From positions 10,953,637-11,017,636 of the forward strand of contig OZ026851.1 of NCBI GenBank assembly GCA_964023205.1: a stretch of 64,000 nucleotides of DNA, written 5' to 3'. The translations under genes were made by a program, and so were the position numbers. Below the pieces are notes generated by a model that saw only the letters and a list, made by a program, of their open reading frames with translations, was not told where the DNA came from and searched no databases. The first letter of the stretch is position 1. Every line of letters starts with the position of its first letter. The stretch is from Lutraria lutraria (Eukaryota; Mollusca; Bivalvia; Venerida; Mactridae). Shown piece after piece: positions 1-11,149 of this stretch.

Positions 1-59
1 AATCTCCATTCCATTCTTAAAGTATTATTGTTTTGTTTATATCGAGTTTTACGCCCCAT

Positions 60-157
60 TGAAACGGTCAGAGTCAGGCGGACAGTTCATCTAATCATTC
101 TTCCTGTAAAGAACCAGTACTAGACTCCATCCCATCCTCCATAAGCAACTAAAGTAT
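60..157 (-). repeat. Fragment of a tRNA-derived SINE tail
   Basis: The stretch with 'agtactagactcc' followed by 'ataagcaact' resembles the tail of the better-preserved minus-strand SINE at 20751-20905. No tRNA-like promoter region is visible here, so it would be a truncated copy. Confidence 0.35.
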
Positions 158-843
158 TATTAATTTGTAGATGAAAAAGATAGAGCTAATTTATGTACAA
201 AAACATATTCAGATCAATTATGCTGACAGACTAATGTATCAATATTATCATAATTGTCTGATCATAATTAACTTAGAAAATTTAAGAAACATGGTTTGAG
301 CTTGGAGAACAATCTTAATATTGTATAACCTAGGACTCTGGTTGTATTTTGGCTTTGAAATGTTACAAAGCACTGTAACAAAAAAGTTCTCCCACCTACT
401 GGTAATCAGTGACCAGTCACACCCCTGTATATTATGTATATAATTACGGTGATGGGCATTTATTATCACAGATATTATGATGTTTTATGTCATGTGTTCT
501 TGAGATTTTTGAAAATTTTCGGTTTAGTTTTCGAATTAGTGGGTTGCTCCCTACCCGAAAGGATTTTTTTCCTTCTTAAAGTCTTTTGGAGGGCAACCTA
601 GTTTTAGAGGGTTTCCTTCATAAAGTATATAGTCGGGCAACCTGTCACAAAAAACTAATTCAATGACTATTTAATAACTTGTTCTGAAGTTCACTCTTCT
701 TTGAATTTAAGTTAAAAAGTGATGGACTGGACCATTAAGATGATTTTCGCTTTTTGAAATAATTCTGTATATTTTCTGAAATTTCATGTTAGAAAATTTG
801 ATTATTATGAATTACAGATTTTTATAAAGATTTTATCTACATT

Positions 844-921
844 TCGAGGGCTCAGCGCAACACTGTCCTAACTTGTTCTTATTTCAATATGAGTTACGAC
901 ACTGTTGCGCTGAACCCTCGA
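844..921. mobile_element. Palindromic MITE, copy A
   Basis: The element is near-palindromic. It starts TCGAGGGCTCAGCGCAACA, and its end is the reverse complement of a near-identical string. Two relatives occur at 14811-14894 and 58479-58562 with the same centre in the opposite orientation. It has no coding capacity and would fold into a long hairpin when transcribed. Confidence 0.75.
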
Positions 922-1238
922 TTTATTTACTACCATTATTTTGTGTTAACAGTAATATCCTTCATATAACATGAATCAACATTCACTGTAGAAAAATATA
1001 CGTCTATAAATGATACCCATAAAGCCTTTGGCAATTCAGATAATTTCAGGCTTGTAGTAGTGTACAATTTGTTCACATAATATAATCATTAGAACAATAT
1101 TATTATTATATCAAGGCATGTGCTCAAATTCTTTTTAATGAATTCTGCATTTTGACCATTTTTTGTCAGTTTATCTCATTAAGCTGGACGTTGTGTTTAT
1201 ATTATTATCACTAAGAAGTTGTATTATTATATCATCAG

Positions 1239-1340
1239 GTATTGGCTCACCAGCGTCATCTGGAGCAGCTCTGGCATGGCAAGAAAGTAAAGTTACACCA
1301 AAGACTTGGTCTGAGACTCTTCCAACAAGATGTCAAACAG
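1239..1340 (+). CDS. trio: Trio/Kalirin-like RhoGEF, exon 1 of window (spectrin repeat)
   Basis: This 102-nt exon encodes 34 residues in phase 0 (VLAHQRHLEQLW...FQQDVKQ). The acceptor AG is at 1237-1238, and the exon ends CAG before gtttgt. The residues match, from memory, the start of a Trio/Kalirin spectrin repeat: the HQR-LE--W--KKV-LHQRL pattern and a Phe-Gln-Gln-Asp-Val near the end. Trio and Kalirin are cytoplasmic Rac/Rho exchange factors whose spectrin repeats act as scaffold. An inverted near-copy of this exon lies at 3746-3853. Invertebrates normally have one Trio gene, so the symbol is used in that sense. Confidence 0.9.
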
Positions 1341-1365
1341 GTTTGTGATCTGATTATTTTGATAT
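1258..1365 (+). repeat. Sense arm of an inverted exon duplication
   Basis: This stretch covers the last 83 nt of exon 1 and the first 25 nt of the following intron. It is the reverse complement of 3746-3853 with 4 mismatches in 108 and no indels. The two arms could pair in the pre-mRNA, with exon 2 in the loop. Confidence 0.92.
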
Positions 1366-3190
1366 CCTTATATGAGAGAGAATGTGTGATTGTTTTGCGA
1401 CATGTGCTGAAATTTCTACTTTTTCACATCTTGTTCCTTCCTTATTCGGGTTCGTTTTTACTGTGTCAGCAGCACCAAACTGAAGTTTTTCTTATTTTAA
1501 TTTTCAAAATTTTCAGTTTCACCAATTAGAGAGTCAAATTGTGTGCTTTCTAAGAATAAAATAATATTATTTACTTCCTTAATCCTCTTCACTCCAACCG
1601 GAGTATTGGGATTTCACCACAGCACACCATTTGGTATGGTCCATGGCCGGCCAGTACTTTGGCTTCTCCCCATGACATCTTTGTCTTGCTGAGCTCATTG
1701 TCCAGGCTTCTATTCTAAAAGCTTGTCAGCCTTTTGGTCTTGAAGAAATTTTGTGTTTGATAAATGTGTTGTTTTTTTTCCCTGTAATGATATAATAGTT
1801 ATAGCGATGTACAAATGATCACCATTTTGTTATTCTGAGGTTTCATCTCAATTGCGTAGAATTATCACTTAAAGAAGCCAAATTTCTTCTATGCTGTAAA
1901 TTTCATAATTTTTTTTCGTGTAGAATTTTAACAGACTGTTATTTTTGTCAAGGAAATTGCTCCAAATTGCTCTGTTAAAATCATGTAGTTTCTGAAAATT
2001 TCTAAAATATAATAATTATAGTATTATCTTTTTACTTAGCAATTGTTTTAAATCGTGTTTACATGCATATTATTAAATGATGCAAAAAAAATCTCTGAAA
2101 ATTGGCTTCTTTATGAGAATTTATGTTTTTAGCACTTAACAATTACTGAATTGATTTTCTGTGTATTTTGCATGTTAAGGAAGATAAACTGTGTGTACAT
2201 GTACAAGGTATTGATGTACAAATAGTGTGATTTGTAGATGTTGCTATTTTTAGCCTCAAAATTTGATAAAATTAATGTACTAAACATACCACTTGTAGAT
2301 TTTGTAGTATTGTATGAAATTTCCATTAGAGGTAGTGTTTACTTTATGTTTAAAAATTAACTGCGTTTTAAGATAAGCTAGTGAAACTTCTTGCTCCAAG
2401 TGTGAAGTGAGGTAACTAGAGTTGTCCTTTTTATTTCCCTTTGTCATTCATGGATCTAGAAATGTTTATCCATGAATCCATCTGTTTTAGACAAGACTTA
2501 GAATGCTATGAGGGGATTATGTTGGATTTTTTTCATAAAAAAGAAAATTTGATCAAGAATCTTTATCTTTTATGCTTTTTAAAAAGTGTACCTCTTTGGT
2601 TTGAAATGCTGGTCAGAATCCTGTAAAGTCAACTTGTTGACAATCTATTTTTCTTCTTCAATCAGATTTAAGATTTTGTTGAAATGTTGTGTCTCAACCA
2701 ATCAGAATTTAGTTTATATTGTTAAGTTGAGATTCAACCAATCAGATTGCAGTAATTATGGTGATATTTATTAAAGTCCCATAAGCTTATAAATGTATTG
2801 GTCCTTAGACCTTATAGTTTCTGTTTGTTCTATAACAGAGGAATCCGGTGTGTTTTCCTCCTGTGCATACTTACTAGCAAGAAAAAATATTTCCAAAACC
2901 ACTATCATATTTTTTTTCAATATCATTGAAATAAATACTATTTATAGAACACCTGTGTTTTCCTGCAGTCATGCTATGCACACATAGTAAAGTGACGTCA
3001 CGCGCTCTACATATTTCAAGTTTACAAAAGCAAAAATCACAGTAAATGAGTGTTTTCAGACGAAAAAGAGCTTGTTTCGTTAGTAATAATTATCTTGGGA
3101 TAATATCAGCAATTAAATAATTTGCATATATTTTTCTACAGCAAAAAGCTAATGGGGCTTTAAATGACTTATATTGAAATTTCTATACAG
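1366..3190. other. Intron between exons 1 and 2
   Basis: This is AT-rich intronic sequence. I see no gene and no clear mobile element. Three CCAATCAGA-type motifs lie between about 2655 and 2750, which may be the remnant of a short tandem repeat. The long T and A runs are ordinary for this genome. Confidence 0.6.
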
Positions 3191-3313
3191 GTTATTGACT
3201 GGTTAGATAACCATGGTGATGTTTTTCTGAAGAAGAACACTTCAATAGGTCGAAGTCTACAAAGGTCAAGAGCATTACAGAAAAGCCATGAGCACTTTGA
3301 GTCTGTTGCTAAG
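3191..3313 (+). CDS. trio: Trio/Kalirin-like RhoGEF, exon 2 of window (spectrin repeat)
   Basis: This 123-nt exon encodes 41 residues in phase 0 at both ends. It starts VIDWLDNHGDVFLKK and ends SHEHFESVAK. The acceptor is ctatacag and the donor is gtaata. The pattern W-L-NHG--FL-K-T--G-SL-R-RALQK-HE-FE-VA is a Trio/Kalirin spectrin-repeat signature (family comparison from memory). It joins exon 1 and exon 3 without a frame change. It lies between the two arms of the inverted exon duplication (1258-1365 and 3746-3853), which could influence its splicing. Confidence 0.93.
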
Positions 3314-3631
3314 GTAATAATTATTTATGCTCCTATGTTTTTGATGAATTAATTTGTACTAAAGCACTCATGTCTCAATGGATTAAGTCTCAAACAACAA
3401 ATAAAATCCATGTTTCTGCTAACATCCCCAAAAAGATGGGGTCTGTTGGTCGGCATAATAATTATCAGATATATTCTTATTACTTCAGAGATATAGTTTG
3501 TAAGAAAATGAAAATATCAGCAAGAAATAAAATGACTGAGACTCAAAAAGGTCCAGGGTTGGCAAAAAAATAGGTCTGTCATGTTAGCGGAAACCTTTAA
3601 CTTTTTTATGCTTTAGAATCTTTTTGGATCT

Positions 3632-3690
3632 ACAGTCAAGCCTGTGTTAGTGACTACCTCTGAATGGAGGCCACCTGTCAATAAAGGTCT
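3632..3690 (-). repeat. Partial copy of the TACAGTCAAACCTG MITE family
   Basis: This is one end of the family described at 21639-21822: 'cagtcaagcctgtgttag' followed by gaggccacctg-like sequence. The opposite terminus is not recognisable. Confidence 0.5.
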
Positions 3691-3745
3691 AATTTTGCTT
3701 TCTCAGGGTTCTATACTGATTGATATCAAAAAGAAATTTAGATAA

Positions 3746-3853
3746 ATATCAAAATAATTGGATCACAAACCTGTTTGACATCTTGTTGGAAGAGTCTCAG
3801 ACCAAGTCTTTGGTGTAACTTCACTTTCTTGCCGTGCCAGAGCTGCTCCAGAT
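3746..3853 (-). pseudogene. Inverted copy of Trio exon 1 with its splice donor
   Basis: On the minus strand this repeats exon 1 codons 8-34 plus 25 nt of the donor-side intron of 1258-1365. The exonic part (3771-3851) differs at 2 of 81 positions, CAT to CAC (His) and GTA to GTG (Val), both synonymous. The splice donor is also preserved, but on the wrong strand for the gene. The 5' part of the exon and its acceptor are missing. It may be a recent inverted duplication from a slightly different allele, or an assembly artefact. It cannot contribute sense coding sequence to the + strand gene. Confidence 0.9.
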
Positions 3854-3920
3854 TATTACTTATCATAAGTGAGCTTTGATATTGAATAATAATTGACTTG
3901 TTTGACTGTTTTATTTCTAG

Positions 3921-4112
3921 AACACTATTACAAATGCTGAAAAGCTATTGGCTGCTGCTGATGAATTGGCCCAAACTGGTGAATGTAACCCAAAGGAGAT
4001 ATATAATGAAGCTCAAGAATTAGAGGAAAGGATGTCGAGTTTTCTGGCAGCTTTGGCAAGAAGACGTTCTGCCCTAGACATGACTGTATCCTTCTACTCA
4101 CATGTTCATGCA
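3921..4112 (+). CDS. trio: Trio/Kalirin-like RhoGEF, exon 3 of window (spectrin repeat)
   Basis: This 192-nt exon encodes 64 residues, phase 0 to phase 0. It begins NTITNAEKLLAAADELAQTG and ends with SFYSHVHA. The acceptor is ttatttctag. The donor is gtaagt starting at 4113. The ADELAQTGEC-P-EIY--A--LE-R pattern, followed by a basic RRRSALDM stretch, is highly characteristic of Trio/Kalirin (comparison from memory). It continues the helix 2 to helix 3 part of the spectrin repeat begun in exon 2 and leads into the WLEELQ helix in exon 4. Confidence 0.95.
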
Positions 4113-5329
4113 GTAAGTAGTATTTTATAATACTAGTACTCAGGAGTGCTCCAGCTAGACTGTTATGAAGGTCAGGACATTGGAAAGGACATTAGGGCAC
4201 TTTTTAAAACTGATACATTGAAGTTATTTTCTGCAGAATCTGTGGAATTGTGTCAAACTAACATGGATAATAAAAATTGTACTACTATGGATAGAATCAG
4301 AGTCTGAATCTGACTTGCAGATGATTTAGATCTGTAATTCTAAATCCTGAAATTGGGGTTATTGTTGGAGGAAGTATTGTGGATTGTTTTGATGGTATTA
4401 TGTCAAATAGTAGGCTTTTGTTGTGGGTTTCTCAGTTTAGTCTATGAGCATTTTGAAACCTTGTATTCATTGTCTGGAATTTTGACTTTGGTGTATCAGA
4501 GACATAGATAACATCTATTATGTTATCTATGTCTCTGGGTGTATTAAGTCTTCATACACCATATACAAGTTACTCCCCTTAGACTGTCTATTGAGGAGTT
4601 GTGTGAAAGAAATTATTGTGTGTGAGTAATGTTCATAGGTTTAACAGAGTTGAAACGAAAAGTAATTTTAAAATTACCTCCCTTAGATTGTAAAGTAGGC
4701 ATGTTCTAAGTCCTTAATTAGCCCCTTTATGTAAAGGATCTAGGATGAATCACATGTATTTGGATAAGTCTGATTCTATCATTAGTTGACCTTCCTGATT
4801 TAACAGGTGTGACTATATTCTGGATATATCCGGAATTCCGGAATTATCTGTCCTGAAAGAATAATGATTTCTGATCAAAATAAAAGCAAAGAAATGGCAA
4901 AATTGTGGTCAGTTTAATTGGCTCTGAAGGATTTTCTTTTATACAAACTGAGTTAAATATGGAAACAAGATGATTGAAGGCCTCTTGTTTGACAAAAATG
5001 GTCAGTCAATAGCGATATATCGCTAATGTTATTTACATGTTGTGACTTTACCATCTCTAAATAAAATTTTTGTATTTGTGTGGTTTTCAGGATTTTTAAT
5101 TTGGCTCTATTAACACCCCTTTGATTAGGTCCTATGAACTGTGTTTATCATGGCAATAATCTTACTGATCCAATATAATAGGCAACATTCCAGATTTTCT
5201 CTTTAGGTATTTCATTTAAATTTATCAAGTTCCTTCACTTAATTTCAATTTTCTTTGGAGTTACCTCCCTTTGTTGACTTAATAATTACTGCTATTTCGT
5301 GTAATCCAGTTGTATTTCATGCATTCCAG
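4113..5329. other. Intron between exons 3 and 4
   Basis: This is intronic sequence containing a perfect 18-bp hairpin (4497-4537). I see no other structured element or gene. Confidence 0.6.
4497..4537. repeat. Perfect 18-bp inverted repeat with 5-nt loop
   Basis: Positions 4497-4514 and 4520-4537 are exact reverse complements around a ctatt loop. A weaker outer pairing of GGTGTAT with ATACACC lies beyond them. This looks like a tiny foldback or MITE remnant. Confidence 0.85.
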
Positions 5330-5499
5330 TTGACATGCTGGCTGGAAGAGTTACAGAATGAATTGCAAAGTTCTGAAATAGCCGACACTGTAGAAGGGGC
5401 AGAGCAATTGTTAGCACAGTTTAACCAACAAAGAGAAACAACTCTTGATGCAGCTCTTAATACGGTCGGGGAAGGCGAGAATTTGTGTGAACAACTTCG
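5330..5499 (+). CDS. trio: Trio/Kalirin-like RhoGEF, exon 4 of window (spectrin repeat)
   Basis: This 170-nt exon encodes 56 codons plus two bases (CG), so it ends in phase 2. It starts LTCWLEELQNELQ and ends ENLCEQL(R). The acceptor is gcattccag and the donor is gtaagt from 5500. The WLEELQ-EL start and the Glu-Gly-Glu--L--QLR end match the corresponding Trio/Kalirin helix. The first base of the next exon must complete an Arg codon. The exon at 35942 starts with G and does so, 30.4 kb away. Confidence 0.94.
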
Positions 5500-6168
5500 G
5501 TAAGTTGATGATTCAGTTAGACATATCATTCACTAAAACTCAGTCTTGTTCCGTTACAATAAATCATTCATATAAGATATTTTTTTCATAAATTATTATA
5601 AGTTTGGGTCGAATATGATGACCTGTGTCCATTATGATAACTTAAGGCCAAGTACGATGTTTTCGGGATAGTTGTGATAACTTTGCGTCAGTTGTATCAC
5701 ATTAAGTCCCTTCATTTGGGCTTTTAACTACCAGACAGTAAAATATGATACATATATAGTGACTTCAATAATTGACCAGAAGGTTATGATTTTCCTTACA
5801 ATGAAAAACTTGACTCATCCAAATTATGGCTTTGATTTAACAATTTTACTCATGTTATTTAGTGAATATTGATTAAAATTGTCAAGCATTATTTTACTTC
5901 TGTCTGCACATATTAAGACATTTTATTTGCTCTTGAAAACCACAAGTATTAAACATTGAAATGTATGATGAGTGTAATATCACAATTTGTTAACAGTGTG
6001 ATGTAATGGTTGAGCATAAGATACCATACCCTTGATAAATGCCACACCCCTTTTTGTTGAGCCCGCTTGCGGTGAGCTCGACATAGTCGCCACAATGGCG
6101 GTTGCGTTTCTGTACGTTAGTTAATTAGTTGGTTAGTTAGTCCGTCCGGATCCTTGTCCGGGCTGTAT

Positions 6169-6177
6169 CTCCCTTTT
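6169..6177 (+). repeat. Left 9-bp target-site duplication
   Basis: CTCCCTTTT here is repeated exactly at 7076-7084 on the other side of the foldback element. The undisrupted paralogous site near 7226-7258 reads straight across. Confidence 0.85.
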
Positions 6178-7075
6178 CATCGTCGGATACCCACGGCCGT
6201 TGCCTCCGCTCCGCTACGTACATCTCCCGTGGGATTTTTCTTTACCGATTCGCCGTTTCGATAAATAACTAAAACCGTATTCTGATTTGATGCAGTACAA
6301 TCTTGTCATGCGCCTAACAGCCAATCAGATCGCTCGTACTAAAACTATGTTCGTTTCACGTAAAACTTTACTTTTAATTGTAAACAAACAGAACGAACAT
6401 TTTCTCGTGGGCGCAGCCATTTTCATCATAGGCACTCGATTCCGTGATTTTTATACGTTTACAGACGTTCTTTTGCAATTTCACAAATCAAACAATGCAA
6501 ATCTGTCGAAAGAAAAATCTTCAATTTTTCCCTTATTGTGTGTATGAAATACTCCAAGGTAGTGAACTCGCCATCTTTTCGATTCGGTAGTGACGAAAAT
6601 AAGCGTGGGTCCCGACTTTCCTTCTAATCTGCACGTGCTTTCCGGGAACCTTGCTTTCGTTGTAGTGTGCCCCAACTTTAAACGTTTTGGCAGCTTTTAG
6701 AAGGAAAGCCGGGACCCACGCTTATTTTCGTCACTACCGTCAAACGAAAAGATGGCGAGTTTACTACCTTGGTGTATTTTATACACACAATAAGGGAAAA
6801 AATGAAGATTTTTCTTTCGACAGATTTGCATTGTTTGATGGGTGAAATTGCAAAAGAACGTATGTAAATGTATAAAAATCACGGAATCGAGTGCCTATGA
6901 TTTTCATTTGCGTCTCCACGCCGGAGAGTATCGAAAATGTAAGTGTCGTTTCTATTGGTTAATGACTTAATGTATATTCTGTTCTATTCTATGAAAACGG
7001 CGAATCGGTAAAGAAAAATCCCACGGGAGATGTACGTAGCGGAGCGGAGGCAACGACCGTGGGTATCCGACGATG
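6178..7075. mobile_element. Foldback DNA transposon with 9-bp target duplication (Mutator-like?)
   Basis: This 898-bp non-autonomous element begins CATCGTCGGATACCCACGG and ends with the reverse complement of nearly the same sequence. The outer arms pair over about 85 bp (6178-6262 with 6998-7075). After a heterologous stretch, the inner arms pair again (about 6415-6625 with 6699-6910), leaving a 73-bp centre. The 9-bp duplication CTCCCTTTT flanks it. Long inverted termini plus a 9-bp duplication fit the Mutator superfamily, which is an inference. The open frames here, on both strands, are mirror images of each other and are not genes. Confidence 0.82.
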
Positions 7076-9179
7076 CTCCCTTTTGCATCATCACTTTTTA
7101 AAAATAACTTGACATAATTGTTAAACACCATGAGACGGTGTGCAGTGCACAAGATCCAGGTCTCTAGCTCAAAGTTCAAGGTCACACTTAGAGGTCAAAC
7201 ATAAAAAATGAGCATTATAGACCTTGTCCGGGCCATATCTCCCTTATGCATTGACTTTTTTTAACATTACTTGGCATAATTGTTAAACACCATGAGGCAG
7301 TGTGCAGTGCGCAAGATCCAGGTCTCTAGCTCAAAGGTCAAGGTCACACTTAGAGGTCAAACGTCAAAAATGTGACTTGGCATAATACAATGAGACCATG
7401 TGTCCTGAGCAACACCCAGGTCCATTGGTCAAAGGTCAAGATTACATGTACGGTCAAATATATTTTCCTTGTCTGTGCTGTGCCTTTTTGCATTCAAGGA
7501 TTTGAAAAAAAAAATTGGTATAAAAGTTTACTTCAATGAAGTGATGTGGCATGAACGTGATCAGTCTGTGAAATTAAGGTTTAAATTTGTGGTTGCCCAA
7601 AACAATTTTAGCTGCTTCTGCTTTGATTCATTAATGAAAATTTGGTTGTCCGAACCAAAATTTTGGTTGTCCAAATGAAAAATTGGTTGTCCCGGACAAC
7701 AGGACAACTGCTAATTTCGCAGACTGCATCACCCATACTTGTAGTTCAAAGGTCAAGGTCACAATATGTCTAAACAGTGGGCTCGACATGTTGCCCTTGG
7801 GCATCTAGTTATACAAACTCCTTTCTTTAAAGAAATTTATTAACCTAAAAGTATGAAATATTTGTAATCCATAAGTAAGTGTTATTACATGAATATGCTA
7901 CACTGTTTACTTAAATTTTAGATTTTGTTTCAGCCACAATTTTCTTTAAAACTTCCTGTTGCCCATTTATGTTGGCGTTTATGGTATTGAGACATTAAAT
8001 CAACTTTGAAGTCACTGCATATGTTTTGATATTTGTATGTCATTTACAATGATATTCCTAGAAATGTTTGTCACGTCTTGGCAATTTAAAAACCATTTAA
8101 CTATTTTATAGTCTAGGAAACTACCCTTTATTTTATTTTATGTTTGTAATTTGTGGTTGAAAATCATCGAAGCTTAATCTCAAAATATTTGATGTACTCA
8201 AACAAGATTGATCAGATCTTGTAGTTTGATAAACTATGCATGTTGAATTCATTGTGTGAAACATTGAAGAGTTTATTGATCCGAAATCTGATGTGTAAAT
8301 CTGTGTTACATGCTTGAAAAATTCAAGAAACTTTTCTGGATTACTCAGCTGTTACGTCAAACCACTTCAAAGTGATTCTGCATTGAACCACGGAAGACAA
8401 AGGAAAAATCAGTGATTCTTCAATATGGGAAGGTGGATTACATATCTGCTAGATTTCAACAGAATCACCAAGACAAAGAGTGCTGTAGTTTTCAGATTTT
8501 CATTTTATTTTTAAATCCCTTTCATGGTAGACAACTCTGTCAAATCTATTTTTGATGTGAAAAATCTTGAGTTGCTTCCCTTGGAAGTCATTGTCGATTT
8601 ACGAGACAAACAACTCTGTTGGAGAAATTTTCAGTGTGGCAGTTTCATGGTTGCCTCCCTTGAAAATAATCATGAATCACAATTTTTAGAAAGCTGGAAA
8701 TAATGCGTATTACAATGCATTGCAAGATCGTGCATTTCTTTTGTTTACTTAGTGAAAGCCTGGAATACTTCAGCAGTTGCATAAAGTTTTTAATTGATTT
8801 CTTCCAAAGAAAGATAAAATCGTGTTTATACAGATGTTTCTGATAGGTATAATTAGTTAGGGGAAATGCCGTGATTTATTTGGCATTGTCATGAATTTTC
8901 TCTGGTGATAAGAATAGAAAGCACGGAGCACAGAGTGCTCTGTTAACTAAGTTATATTTTGCTATTTGTATTTATTTGTCTTGGTCCCTAGATAAATTTA
9001 GAATTTCTGTTATTTATATCTATATCTTCATTTCCACGTCTTATCTTGCTTGGCCATTGTTGTTAACTTACCAGAAATATGAGTGAAGAGTATTCATGAA
9101 GTTAATTTTGTTCACCATCCATTAATCTATAAAATCTCATAGGTCAATTATTTCTTTTTCCAATGATCTGGTCTCCTGA

Positions 9180-9740
9180 TCTTGTTTGATCTGACATCGA
9201 ATGACCCAGTGTCTATTGATCTGATATCCAATGATCAGTGTTTATTTACAGGCTACCGGCGTGTGAAGGTCCCCCCCACAGTCCCTCTACTACCCAGGAA
9301 TTCTTTTTATACTCTGAAACACTGTCAAATATTATTATTTTTATAATATGTTTTATAACAACAAAACAGTGTTTATTGATCAGATATCCAATAATCCAGT
9401 GTTTATTGATCAGATATCCAATACTCCAGTGTTTATTGATCAGACATCCAATAATCCAGTGTTTATTGATCAGATATCCAATAATCCAGTGTTTATTGAT
9501 CAGACATCCAATAATCCAGTGTTTATTGATCTGACATCCAATAATCCAGTGCTTATTGATCCGGTATCCAATAATCCAGTGTCTATTGATCAGTCCTGTG
9601 TTTATTGACAAGATATCCAATGATCTGGTGTCTTTTGACAAGGTATCCAATGATCCAGTGTTTATTGAAAAAAAACAAAAAAAAACCCATAAAAATATCA
9701 GTGATCCAGTGTCAATTGATTGGACGTCCAATGAACAAGT
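9180..9740. repeat. 30-bp minisatellite
   Basis: Units of the form CAGTGTTTATTGATCAGATA plus TCCAATAATC recur every 30 bp. They are most regular at 9368-9600 and degrade on both sides. Unrelated sequence interrupts the array at about 9246-9362. The unit length is a multiple of three, so long repetitive open frames occur on both strands. They are not genes. Confidence 0.9.
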
Positions 9741-10168
9741 GTTCATTTTAATATCCTTTTGACTGTTGGGAGATTTCTCTCTAGAATTCATCAATATGTA
9801 TGTAGCTACTGTTTTCTTCTGGTTTCACTATATTTGTTTATTTGTTGTTGTCTTTCAATGGTTTATGGAAAACTAGTCTCTCTGTATTTTTGGTTGTCTA
9901 TCTTCTGGGTTTTTTCTTCTTCCAAACTGTGGGAAATTCTGTCTTCGTTTGTCTATGGGGGAAAATCCACTTTGGTTAACTTGTGTTACATGATGACTAT
10001 GTGTCTGTATGAGTGAATGCAGATGATTATACAATAAAATGCATAGAAAATACACTCTAGGTATAACATCATATGGTTTAGTGATACAATCGATTCCACA
10101 AGGTTTCTTTCGCTCGCTTTCTTCGTATTCAGCACAATTTTTAGGAGTGCTGAGGTAAAGCCACTGAT

Positions 10169-10322
10169 ATACTGTCAAACCTGTGAATAAAGGCCACCCT
10201 TGGGAAAGACAATTTGAAGGTCATTTTGTTCTTAATAATCAGTGACAGTTTTTAAAAGAATGGCCTTTATGCATAGGATGACATTTATCCAGAGGTGGTC
10301 GCAAACACAGGCTTTACTGTAC
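10169..10322 (+). mobile_element. TACAGTCAAACCTG-family MITE
   Basis: The left end is tactgtcaaacctgtgaat and the right end is cacaggctttactgta. The interior has 'aaaagaatggcctttat'. It is the same family as 21639-21822. Confidence 0.75.
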
Positions 10323-11149
10323 TGTCGTATCTTGTGAAATACCAAAGTCAAAGACCTGTACGTCAATTCCAAAGCTAAATACTGTTCAACCTCTTTTATG
10401 AACTGATTCAGTATCAAGACCACCCTGATATAACAATCTCTTATTTTCTGTCTTGTCCTCAGTTGTTCCTCGAAATGTATGTTTATTTTAGGTCCCAATT
10501 AACCATAACCAATACTGCTCTGAGCGTTGTCTTCAAACTCAATTGTACTTTAGTACAGTCAATGTTGCCACAGTGACAGAGTCAATGTGGATACATCTGA
10601 GATTTATACCTGATAAATATTATTTCAATATTAAAGAATTTCTTACATCTAAAAGTTTGATTAGTTTGCAAACATTCTTCATAACCTACACAATTTATCA
10701 GAAGAACTTGTTCCCATTGTAAGTTTAGCTCTTCAATCTGTACAGAAATTATCACTTTACAGAATTTGGGAAATTTGCCATAATGTTAAGACTTCTAGGC
10801 TTATGTGATTCTCTGGGAAATATGTTCTCAAAATTTGCTTGAGTTGTTTTCTTGCTACCTGGTAAACTAAACTTTTTTTCATTGAAGCTTGCTCTCTTGC
10901 TCTGCCATGTTGTTACAATTTACTATGAATATCTTTGGTAGTTGAGTTCGGTTAAAATTAATGAACTGTTCCATTTGTTATTGTTCTTGGGATGCTTGAT
11001 TGGTAAAACATTCCAACAAGTTGGTTCAGTAAGTACTCATGTGTGCTGTGCTTGTAAAGACAGAATAGAACCAGTTTCTGCTTCTTGTTTGTTGAACATA
11101 TCTTGCTTTAAACCCTTTTTGTGAAATGTTTATATCGCCTGTATCATCA

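Larger units (their letters stand above)
1..1238. other. Intron upstream of the first visible exon
   Basis: This is non-coding sequence before the acceptor at 1237-1238. It holds a probable SINE fragment (60-157) and a palindromic MITE (844-921). Short open frames here have no recognisable product. The 5' end of the gene lies outside the window. Confidence 0.7.
6056..7812. mobile_element. Dispersed bivalve-type repeat hosting the foldback insertion
   Basis: The sequence runs from 'gagcccgcttgcggtgagc' to 'gggctcgacatgttgccctt'. It contains tandem internal units at about 7107-7200 and 7262-7365 that share 'caccatgag' and 'gatccaggtctctagctcaaa'. Scattered TCAAGGTCAC motifs are present. It has no coding capacity. 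It is split by the 898-bp element at 6178-7075. Confidence 0.55.

Noticed and set aside
1163..1348. Open frame overlapping exon 1 in another frame
   Set aside because: The frame through 1239-1340 that matches Trio/Kalirin is different. This one is a shadow.
3746..3853. Antisense coding exon of a second gene
   Set aside because: It lacks an acceptor and half of the exon, and no partner exons are visible on the minus strand.
4497..4537. microRNA precursor
   Set aside because: The stem is only 18 bp with a 5-nt loop, too short for a typical animal pre-miRNA.
6287..6882. Open frames on both strands within the foldback element
   Set aside because: They are mirror images across the inverted arms, and neither resembles a transposase.
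9246..9794. 182-codon minus-strand open frame (and plus-strand partners)
   Set aside because: It is a translation of the 30-bp minisatellite, whose unit length keeps frames open. It has no domain and no conserved start.
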